Shown here: in pieces, positions 16,978 to 24,170 of the stretch
How positions within the stretch are numbered: the stretch's first letter is position 1
How the letters are laid out: each line of letters opens with the position of its first letter
Assembly: GCF_007341385.1 (NCBI RefSeq)
Contig: NZ_VJYD01000023.1
Span: forward strand, 1-32,438
DNA from: Flavobacterium daemonense
GTDB taxonomy: Bacteria; Bacteroidota; Bacteroidia; Flavobacteriales; Flavobacteriaceae
Direction: 5' to 3'
DNA: 32,438 nt
Notes under the pieces: model-generated
Seen by the model: only the letters and a program-made list of their open reading frames with translations
The model's database searches: none
What the model was told of the DNA's origin: nothing
Translations under genes and position numbers: made by a program

Positions 16978-18373
16978 GATGTGAATCTTTACTATTTGCT
17001 CTTTCTCTAATGTAGTTATCTCCTGTTCCTTTCAAAATTGTTTTTACCTCCGCCTGAGCAATTACAGGGAATGTTCTAGAGTATAATAAAAACAATACAA
17101 AGAAGAAACCAATTGTTCCGATGAAAATTCCAATATCAACAAATGTTGGTGAGAACATTGTCCAAGAAGATGGAAGGTAATCTCTATGTAAAGAAGTAAC
17201 AATGATTACAAATCTTTCAAACCACATTCCGATGTTTACTACAATCGAAATAATAAATGAAAACATGATACTTGTTCTTAATTTTTTAAACCACATAAAT
17301 TGTGGAGAGAAAACATTACAAGTCATCATTGACCAATATGCCCACCAGTAAGGTCCAGTAGCTCTGTTTAAGAAAGCATATTGCTCATATTCTACACCTG
17401 AATACCAAGCTACGAACAACTCAGTGATGTAAGCCACACCAACGATCGAACCTGTAATCATGATAATGATATTCATTAATTCAATATGTTGTAATGTGAT
17501 GTATGCTTCAAGGTTAGAAACTTTTCTCATAACGATCAACAATGTGTTTACCATCGCAAATCCTGAAAATACCGCTCCAGCAACGAAGTATGGAGGGAAG
17601 ATTGTTGTATGCCATCCTGGAATTACAGAAGTTGCAAAGTCCATAGATACAATCGTGTGTACAGAAAGTACAAGAGGAGTAGCTAAACCAGCTAATACTA
17701 ATGATACTTCCTCAAAACGTTGCCAGTCTTTTGCTCTACCGCTCCATCCAAAACTCAAAATAGAATAAACTCTTTTGTTAAATGGAGTAATAGCTCTATC
17801 ACGAAGCATTGCAAAGTCAGGCAATAAACCAGTCCACCAGAAAACTAATGAAACTGAAAGATAAGTAGAAATTGCAAATACGTCCCATAATAATGGCGAG
17901 TTAAAGTTTACCCATAATGATCCAAATTGATTTGGAATAGGTAGAACCCAGTATGCTAACCATGGACGTCCCATGTGAATAATTGGAAATAGACCTGCTT
18001 GAACTACAGAGAAAATTGTCATTGCTTCTGCAGAACGGTTAATAGCCATTCTCCAACGTTGACGGAAAAGTAAAAGTACTGCAGAAATCAAAGTTCCAGC
18101 GTGACCAATACCAACCCACCAAACGAAGTTAGTAATATCCCAAGCCCAGCCAACTGTTTTATTTAATCCCCATGTTCCAATACCGGTAGATACGGTGTAA
18201 ATTATACAACCTAATCCCCAAAGGAAGGCTGTTAATGCGATTGAAAATACAATCCACCATTGTTTATTTGCAGGTCCTTCAACAGGCGCTGCCACATCTA
18301 CAGTTACATCGTGATAAGATTTATCACCAATAACTAAAGGTTTTCTAATGGGTGCTTCGTAGTGAGACGACAT
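16970..18373 (-). CDS. actC: Alternative complex III subunit ActC (NrfD/PsrC-like quinol-binding subunit)
   Basis: Integral membrane subunit of the NrfD/PsrC family that holds a menaquinol site and is thought to contribute to proton translocation. The 467-residue protein has about ten hydrophobic helices and no cofactor motif. Conserved-looking polar features inside the membrane region include GHAGTLIS (His91), HMGRPW (His133 and Arg136) and the SVHTIVSMDFA segment. It starts 33 bp after actB, the partner iron-sulfur protein, the same pairing as PsrB-PsrC in polysulfide reductase. It overlaps actD by 8 bp. Confidence 0.95.
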   Translation of the reverse strand: MSSHYEAPIRKPLVIGDKSYHDVTVDVAAPVEGPANKQWWIVFSIALTAFLWGLGCIIYTVSTGIGTWGLNKTVGWAWDITNFVWWVGIGHAGTLISAVLLLFRQRWRMAINRSAEAMTIFSVVQAGLFPIIHMGRPWLAYWVLPIPNQFGSLWVNFNSPLLWDVFAISTYLSVSLVFWWTGLLPDFAMLRDRAITPFNKRVYSILSFGWSGRAKDWQRFEEVSLVLAGLATPLVLSVHTIVSMDFATSVIPGWHTTIFPPYFVAGAVFSGFAMVNTLLIVMRKVSNLEAYITLQHIELMNIIIMITGSIVGVAYITELFVAWYSGVEYEQYAFLNRATGPYWWAYWSMMTCNVFSPQFMWFKKLRTSIMFSFIISIVVNIGMWFERFVIIVTSLHRDYLPSSWTMFSPTFVDIGIFIGTIGFFFVLFLLYSRTFPVIAQAEVKTILKGTGDNYIRERANSKDSHHE

Positions 18374-18406
18374 AATCCTTTATATTGTTTCTTAATTAAT
18401 AATTTA

Positions 18407-21400
18407 CTAAGTATTTCTAACTTTAACGTGGTAAACCACATTAGGTTTAGTTCCTACATGCTCTAATAAGTGATACGATCTTTCATCAGCTGCTAATTTA
18501 GCAACTTTGCTTTCTTTATCATTTACATCACCAAATATCATCGCTCCAGAAGAACAAGCACTAGAACAAGCAGTTTGGAACTCACCATCAGCAACTGGGC
18601 GACCTTCGTTTTTAGCTTTCAATTTAGTAGCTTGTGTCATTTGGATACACATAGAACATTTTTCCATAACTCCACGAGAACGAACGTTTACGTCAGGGTT
18701 TAATACCATACGACCTAAATCATCATTCATGTGATAATCGAATTCACTGTTTTTGTTATACAAGAACCAGTTAAAACGACGAACTTTATATGGACAGTTA
18801 TTTGCACAGTAACGAGTACCAACACATCTATTGTATGCCATGTGGTTTTGCCCCTCACGCCCGTGAGATGTTGCAGCAACAGGACAAACTGTTTCACAAG
18901 GTGCGTGATTACAGTGCTGACACATTACCGGTTGGAACGCTACTTGTGGATTCTCTCCAGCTTTCTCCATTTCATTGAATGTAGACAATGAACTAGATAA
19001 TCCTGCAATTCCTTCTTTTCTTTTATTATCACCTTCAAAAGTGCTTTCAGAAGAATAATATCTGTCAATACGCAACCAGTGCATATCACGGCTTCTTCTT
19101 ACTTCTGCTTTTCCTACAACTGGAACGTTGTTCTCTGCGTGACAAGCTATAACACAAGCTCCACATCCAGTACAAGCATTTAAGTCGATCGAAAGATTGA
19201 AATGATGACCAGTTGAACGATCAAATGATTCCCATAAATCAACAGTTGTAGCTTCAACTTCTTGGTGATCTAAAGATACCATTGGTTTTTCATTCCAATG
19301 TTCAGCATCTTGAGTATTAAAAATCTCAAGGGTAGTTTCTTTAATAATATCTCCTCTACCCATTAATGTTTTTTGTCCTTGTACACAAGCAAACTCGTGA
19401 ACACCATTAGCTTTAGCTAAAGTTATAGACTGAACATTATTAAAGTTTTTATATAAAGCGTAAGCATTAACACCTACTTGCATTTCTTCTTTTAAAGATG
19501 CTTTACGACCGTATCCAATTGCAAAACCAATTGTTCCTACAGCTTGTCCCGGCTGCACAATAACTGGAACATTTTCGATTTTTGTACCATCAGCAGTTGT
19601 AATTGTGGCATAACTACCATTTAAACCACCGTTAGCAACAATTTCATTTGTTAAATCGCATTTCTTAGCATCAGCATTAGAAACAGTAATATAATTATCC
19701 CAAGAAACTCTTGTAATTGGATCTGGAAACTCTTGCAACCAAGGGTTGTTTGCATGCTGTCCATCACCCATACCAGTTTTCGTATATAATACTAACTCAA
19801 GACCTCCAACAGATTTTGAATTTGCCAACGCACTTGCAGCACCAGCAGCATCAAAAGCACCGCCAGACAAAGCTGTTGAACCCGTAACAAAAACACCATC
19901 ATGTAGTACTTTATTCCAAGTAGAACCAGCAATTAAGCTAGAAGAATTAGCTTTAAGATAATCGTAGAAAGTTCCACCAACACCATTTAAAGACAATAAT
20001 ATATCTTGAAATTGTTTTGTATTAAAGATTGGACGGATTGTTGGCTGAGTTAAACTATAAGTTCCTTTTGTAATTACAACATCACCCCAAGACTCTAAAT
20101 AATGAGGAGCAGGAGCAGCAATTGTTACTACAGAAGCAGTTTCATCTTCTTTTAAAGAAAACGCAACTGAGGTTTTAACTTTTTTCAATCCAGAAACAAA
20201 AGAAGCCGAATCAGCTAATGTGTAAACAGGATTAATTCCGCTCATGATTAATGTATGAACACTTCCAGCATTCATATCTTTTAATAATTGAGCAACTGCA
20301 ACGTTAGAACCTTTTCTAATTTGTCTAGTACCAGCAGTACTAAAAGCTTCACTTGCTAATTTTTGGTTAATCGCCAAAACTAACAACTGAGCATTTTTAT
20401 CTTCAATTCCAGATACCAAAACCCCTTTAGATCCAGCTGCACTTAATTGCTGCGCTGCTTTCACAACTTCAGCTTTAAAAGCACCATCCAAAGAAACAGG
20501 GATTGAAGCACCTAAAATAATATTATAAATTTGAACTAAAGCTTGTTTTTGGTCAGCTGTAGTCATTGGAACACGCTTATCAGCAGCAGCTCCAGATAAT
20601 GTCATATTCGATTCAAACTGAAAATGACGTGACATTTTTCCGTTTTGCGGAATACGTCCTTTTGCATATCCAGAATCGTATCCTCCACCTTGCCAGTCTC
20701 CTAGGAAATCAGCACCAACAGATACAATTAATGAAGCTTTTGAAAAATCATAATCAACTAATGCTCTTTCTCCATAAGCTGCTTCAAATGCATCTAGTGC
20801 TTCTGAAGAAGAAACAGCATCATAAACAACATGTTTCGCATTAGGATTTTTAGCAATAAACTCACCTATTAATTTCTCAGTAGATGGACTTGCCAAAGTA
20901 TTTGTTAATAATACAACTTGTCCGCCTTTTGCTTTTGAATCTGCAAGACTCGCTTTAATTTTTAAATCAACAGCAGACCAACTACTATTTTTTCCTTCCA
21001 ATTTAGGCTCTTTCAAACGAGTACTATCGTATAATCCCAAGATAGACGCATGAATTCTTGCATTAGCTGCAAATTTAGCACCTTCAATAGTATTGTTTTC
21101 AACTTTAATTGGACGACCCTCACGAGTTTTAATCAACAGGTTTGCAAAATCAAAACCATCAAAGACAGTAGTTGCGTAATAATCAGCAACTCCAGGAATG
21201 ATTTGCTCTGGTTGTAAAACATAAGGGATAGACTTGTGCACAGGACCCTCACAAGCAGCAAGTGTAACAGCAGCTGTACTAAATCCTACGTACTTTAAAA
21301 AGTCACGACGTGAAGTTCCAGATGAAGCCAAAGCTTCAGCGTTTCCTAAGAATTCATCAGTTGGAATTTCTTCAACAAATTCGTTATTTCTAAGCGCCTC

Positions 21401-21460
21401 AACAATAGAACCATTTTCTAGTTCCTCAACACTTTTCCAGTATTTTTTGTTTGATGACAT
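18407..21460 (-). CDS. actB: Alternative complex III subunit ActB (iron-sulfur/molybdopterin-like protein)
   Basis: Large periplasmic electron-transfer subunit (1017 residues). A twin-arginine export signal is present at TSRRDFLK (49-56), and the hydrophobic segment ends in LAAC (Cys70), a lipobox, so it is probably a Tat-exported lipoprotein. The N-terminal two thirds resemble molybdopterin oxidoreductases but in this family bind no molybdenum cofactor. The C-terminal part is PsrB-like, with four clusters: CTGCGACVIACH (~760), CQHCNHAPCETVCP (~845), CVGTRYCANNCP (~885), and a split motif starting at CSMC (~932) and ending in CSSACSSG. By family these carry three [4Fe-4S] and one [3Fe-4S]. 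Spacing is 32 bp from actA and 33 bp to actC. Confidence 0.95.
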   Translation of the reverse strand: MSSNKKYWKSVEELENGSIVEALRNNEFVEEIPTDEFLGNAEALASSGTSRRDFLKYVGFSTAAVTLAACEGPVHKSIPYVLQPEQIIPGVADYYATTVFDGFDFANLLIKTREGRPIKVENNTIEGAKFAANARIHASILGLYDSTRLKEPKLEGKNSSWSAVDLKIKASLADSKAKGGQVVLLTNTLASPSTEKLIGEFIAKNPNAKHVVYDAVSSSEALDAFEAAYGERALVDYDFSKASLIVSVGADFLGDWQGGGYDSGYAKGRIPQNGKMSRHFQFESNMTLSGAAADKRVPMTTADQKQALVQIYNIILGASIPVSLDGAFKAEVVKAAQQLSAAGSKGVLVSGIEDKNAQLLVLAINQKLASEAFSTAGTRQIRKGSNVAVAQLLKDMNAGSVHTLIMSGINPVYTLADSASFVSGLKKVKTSVAFSLKEDETASVVTIAAPAPHYLESWGDVVITKGTYSLTQPTIRPIFNTKQFQDILLSLNGVGGTFYDYLKANSSSLIAGSTWNKVLHDGVFVTGSTALSGGAFDAAGAASALANSKSVGGLELVLYTKTGMGDGQHANNPWLQEFPDPITRVSWDNYITVSNADAKKCDLTNEIVANGGLNGSYATITTADGTKIENVPVIVQPGQAVGTIGFAIGYGRKASLKEEMQVGVNAYALYKNFNNVQSITLAKANGVHEFACVQGQKTLMGRGDIIKETTLEIFNTQDAEHWNEKPMVSLDHQEVEATTVDLWESFDRSTGHHFNLSIDLNACTGCGACVIACHAENNVPVVGKAEVRRSRDMHWLRIDRYYSSESTFEGDNKRKEGIAGLSSSLSTFNEMEKAGENPQVAFQPVMCQHCNHAPCETVCPVAATSHGREGQNHMAYNRCVGTRYCANNCPYKVRRFNWFLYNKNSEFDYHMNDDLGRMVLNPDVNVRSRGVMEKCSMCIQMTQATKLKAKNEGRPVADGEFQTACSSACSSGAMIFGDVNDKESKVAKLAADERSYHLLEHVGTKPNVVYHVKVRNT

Positions 21461-21492
21461 TGTATATAAATATTAAAATCTTAATAATTCGA

Positions 21493-22824
21493 TTAATAGT
21501 GGCATTTACCGCATTCTAAACCTCCCATTTGCGCTGCAGTCAATTTCTCTACACCGTATTTTTTAGAAAGTTCAGCATGAATTTTATCATAGTAAGCATT
21601 TCCTTCCATCTTAACATCAGTTTTTCTATGGCAATCAATACACCATCCCATTGTTAATTTAGAATATTGCTTCATGATCTCAAATTCTTGTACCGGACCA
21701 TGACAAGTCTGACACTCTATTCCCGCAACAGAAACGTGTTGAGAGTGATTGAAATATACAAAATCAGGAAGATTGTGAATACGAACCCATTTTACAGGCT
21801 GTGTTTTTCCAGTATATGCTTGTTTAGCTTTATCCCAACCAACAGCATCGTATAATTTTTGAATTTGAGCATCATAGAACGCTTTGCTGTACTCAGGAGT
21901 AGCAGTGCTTTCGGCAACTTCAGAAATATTTTTATGACAGTTCATACAAACATTCAAAGAAGGAATACCTGCAGTTTTACTAACGCGAGCAGCAGAGTGA
22001 CAATATTTACAGTTGATTTCATTGTCTCCAGCGTGAATTTTGTGAGAATAGTGAATTGGCTGAATTGGCTCATAGTTTTGATCTACACCAACTTGCATTA
22101 AATATCCATACACAAAGTAACCACTAGCCAACAATAAGAAAATTGAAGTTACTAAAACCAAGAATTGATTTCTAGCAAATGCTTTCCAAATTGGCAATCT
22201 ACCCTCTTTTGGAGCAACCACAATACCATTATTACTTGCTACTTTAGTTAACACTTTGTTCACCATGAACAACATTACAACCAAAATAGCCATTACAAGA
22301 GCAAGAGCTCCTAAAATAACATTATTAGAAATAGCACCACTTTCTACAGCTGTACCTGGAGGCGTTGCAGCTCCACCAGCTGGAGTCGCAGCAGCTTCAA
22401 CTTTTTTCTCAGACGTATATGCAATAATATTATCGATATCACCTTCAGATAATTGAGGAAAAGGAGTCATTACAGACTTGTTGTTTTCTTCAAAAAGCTT
22501 AACAGCAGCAGCATCTCCTGATTTAATCATATCAGAACTGTTGTGCACCCACTTGTAAATCCAAGCCATTTCATGCCTTTCAGCAACTCCTCTTAACGCA
22601 GGACCTGTAGCTTTGGCATCTAATTTGTGACATGCAGCGCAATTTGCATTAAATAGTTCTTTCCCTTTTGCTGGATCACCACCCGTAGTTGCCGCTGGAG
22701 CAGCAGCCGCAGGCGCCGCCGGAGCAGCAGCTTGAGCAAATGAAGTTAGGGAGAAAATAAACGTTAGCGATAAGCTAAGCAGCAATTTTCTTGAGATCGA
22801 ATTATGGTTACCCACCTTTTTCAT
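21493..22824 (-). CDS. actA: Alternative complex III subunit ActA, multiheme cytochrome c
   Basis: First gene of the operon and the c-heme relay of the complex. The 443-residue protein starts with a signal peptide (cleavage near SFA-Q, residue 30) and an Ala/Pro linker. A monoheme cytochrome c domain (~50-140, CAACH at 62-66, probable Met ligand near MTPFPQ) comes next, then a membrane helix (~168-188), a second helix (~220-240), and a pentaheme domain. Its CxxCH motifs start at Cys272, 293, 371, 395 and 438, the last two residues from the C-terminus. That is six CxxCH sites, one more than the five of the Rhodothermus marinus subunit. A well-formed promoter lies ~90-115 bp upstream. Confidence 0.95.
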   Translation of the reverse strand: MKKVGNHNSISRKLLLSLSLTFIFSLTSFAQAAAPAAPAAAAPAATTGGDPAKGKELFNANCAACHKLDAKATGPALRGVAERHEMAWIYKWVHNSSDMIKSGDAAAVKLFEENNKSVMTPFPQLSEGDIDNIIAYTSEKKVEAAATPAGGAATPPGTAVESGAISNNVILGALALVMAILVVMLFMVNKVLTKVASNNGIVVAPKEGRLPIWKAFARNQFLVLVTSIFLLLASGYFVYGYLMQVGVDQNYEPIQPIHYSHKIHAGDNEINCKYCHSAARVSKTAGIPSLNVCMNCHKNISEVAESTATPEYSKAFYDAQIQKLYDAVGWDKAKQAYTGKTQPVKWVRIHNLPDFVYFNHSQHVSVAGIECQTCHGPVQEFEIMKQYSKLTMGWCIDCHRKTDVKMEGNAYYDKIHAELSKKYGVEKLTAAQMGGLECGKCHY

Positions 22825-22911
22825 ATAGTATAATAATTATCTACTAATTTTTTGGTATGATTTTTACTGTAACAAATAGTAAAAAACGAATACCCTCTTT
22901 TAAAACTTGCA

Positions 22912-22940
22912 CAAAAATACGACTTATGAACTATTCTCAA
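22912..22940 (-). promoter_or_regulatory. Promoter of the act-cox operon
   Basis: On the minus strand TTG (22940-22938), 18 bp, then TATTTTTG (22919-22912) match the Bacteroidota -33/-7 consensus exactly. The implied leader before actA is about 80 nt. Confidence 0.75.
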
Positions 22941-22995
22941 AACCTTAAAATAGTCTTAAATATCAATTTATATCAATTCTAAATAATATTAAAAT

Positions 22996-23025
22996 TTTCC
23001 ATACAAACTTTAAATACTATTTTTG
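22996..23025 (+). promoter_or_regulatory. Promoter of the SPOR-domain gene
   Basis: TATTTTTG at 23018-23025 is an exact -7 match; the -33 position (22996-22998) is TTT, one base from TTG, with a 19-bp spacer. The box overlaps the TTG that would open the longer frame, which argues for the ATG at 23044 as start. Confidence 0.6.
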
Positions 23026-23043
23026 CATAAAAACCATCACATT

Positions 23044-23433
23044 ATGAGAATTTTAACCCCTTCAAAAAGCATTTTCTTAACATTGACAACCTTCATGTTA
23101 ACCTATAACATTCATGCACAAGATCAAAATTTAACAGTAAATCAAGACCCAAAATTTGAGCAGTTACTAAATGAGAAACGCAAAATTAACACATCAATAA
23201 GTACAAACGACACATATAGGATTCAAATTTTCAGCGGGAAAAGCGAAGAAGCAAAAAAGACGCTATCAGATTTCAAAAGAGAATATAGCAATATTGACGG
23301 AACAATAATTTTTAATACGCCAAATTACAAAGTAATCGTTGGAAATTTCAAAACTAGAATTGAAGCAGAGCGAAATCTAGCCGACATAAAAAACAGATAC
23401 AAAAGCGTCTTTTTACTTAAACCCGGCAAATAA
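23044..23433 (+). CDS. Exported SPOR-domain protein
   Basis: Small exported protein of 129 residues with an N-terminal signal peptide (FLTLTTFMLTYNIHA, cleavage before QDQN). A C-terminal SPOR domain (~56-126) starts with YRIQIFSGKSEEAKK and ends with YKVIVGNFKTRIEAERNLAD and the YKSVFLLKPGK strand. SPOR domains bind denuded peptidoglycan glycans, often at division sites, so a periplasmic wall-associated role is likely. The frame is open 7 codons upstream to a TTG (23023), but that codon lies inside the -7 promoter box, so the ATG is the start. The gene is monocistronic, divergent from actA and followed by a terminator. Confidence 0.88.
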   Translation: MRILTPSKSIFLTLTTFMLTYNIHAQDQNLTVNQDPKFEQLLNEKRKINTSISTNDTYRIQIFSGKSEEAKKTLSDFKREYSNIDGTIIFNTPNYKVIVGNFKTRIEAERNLADIKNRYKSVFLLKPGK

Positions 23434-23447
23434 AATAACTGATTAAC

Positions 23448-23478
23448 AAAAAAAGCGAGATTGAATCTCGCTTTTTTT
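23448..23478 (+). terminator. Bidirectional terminator between the SPOR gene and the DUF4920 gene
   Basis: The stem gcgagat (23455-23461) pairs with atctcgc (23465-23471) around a 3-base loop, flanked by a seven-A run on the left and a seven-T run on the right. It lies between two convergent genes and can serve both. Confidence 0.88.
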
Positions 23479-23523
23479 GTATTTATATTTGAAAAACAAT
23501 AAGGCAACCCCAAATCACTTAGA

Positions 23524-24033
23524 CTAATTAACCACCTTAATTCCATTAGCCACAAATCTTATTTCTTCTTTCGGGGCGGTAATTGTATTGATTTCAACTT
23601 GTGATTTTTTAGCGTCTTTCGCATAATGCTTCAGCTCGTCAACAGGGGTTATTTTTTTCTCAGCATCTCCCTCTAAAACAACATTTTTACCCTTTAAAGC
23701 TATTGGAACAAAAAAAGCATAATCTTTCATTTTCACAAAGAAAGAAGAACCGTTTTCTGTTTTGATTGTTAGCCAACATCCTCTTTTTTCACAAACATCA
23801 GTCACAATACCTTTAACCGCTACATTTTCCAACTTTTTCTGATTCGCAAATTTACCTTCTAGCTTTTCCACTGAAATTGCATTACTTGTAATAACATTTG
23901 AAACATCGGCACCATAGTAGTCGCCCACTAGAGCATTGCCAGATGGAGGAACATTTTTCTCAACAGCTTCTTGAGAAAAAGACCAGGTAAAAACGCCTAG
24001 AAAAAGAACTATCGTGTATATTATTTTTTTCAT
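23524..24033 (-). CDS. Exported DUF4920 protein
   Basis: A 169-residue protein with a signal peptide (KKIIYTIVLFLGVFTWSFS, cleavage before QEA) and one DUF4920 domain. The recognisable core is KGIVTDVCEKRGCWLTIKTE followed by FFVKMKDYAFFVP, then a VVLEGDAEKK strand and VDELKHYAKDAKKS. The fold is probably an OB-like beta barrel. The conserved C-x(4)-GCW pair of cysteines could form a disulfide or bind metal, but function is unknown. The frame extends to a TTG at 24054 and an ATG at 24045. A -7 box at 24052-24059 rules out the TTG and favours the ATG at 24033, which begins a standard MKK signal peptide. Monocistronic. Confidence 0.88.
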   Translation of the reverse strand: MKKIIYTIVLFLGVFTWSFSQEAVEKNVPPSGNALVGDYYGADVSNVITSNAISVEKLEGKFANQKKLENVAVKGIVTDVCEKRGCWLTIKTENGSSFFVKMKDYAFFVPIALKGKNVVLEGDAEKKITPVDELKHYAKDAKKSQVEINTITAPKEEIRFVANGIKVVN

Positions 24034-24051
24034 CTTTAATATCATTTTATT

Positions 24052-24080
24052 CAAAAATAATAAATTTTAAACAAGTTTAA
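24052..24080 (-). promoter_or_regulatory. Candidate promoter of the DUF4920 gene
   Basis: TATTTTTG on the minus strand (24059-24052) matches the -7 consensus. The -33 position 18 bp away is TTA rather than TTG. The transcript would begin near 24046, giving a ~13-nt leader before the ATG at 24033. Confidence 0.5.
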
Positions 24081-24120
24081 ATTTCTGTTGATACCTACGT
24101 TTCCATAAAGTACGAACATA

Positions 24121-24151
24121 AAAAAAAGCCTCAATGAAAATTGAGGCTTTT
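24121..24151 (-). terminator. Intrinsic terminator after infB
   Basis: The stem gcctcaat (24128-24135) pairs with attgaggc (24140-24147) around a gaaa loop. On the minus strand it is followed by seven T (24127-24121). It lies about 20 bp beyond the infB stop and ends the rimP-nusA-infB transcript. Confidence 0.88.
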
Positions 24152-24170
24152 AAATTATAGCAATTGAGAA

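Noticed and set aside
18731..18991. Plus-strand frames inside actB and the other act-cox genes
   Set aside because: They are shadows of conserved, motif-bearing genes on the other strand.
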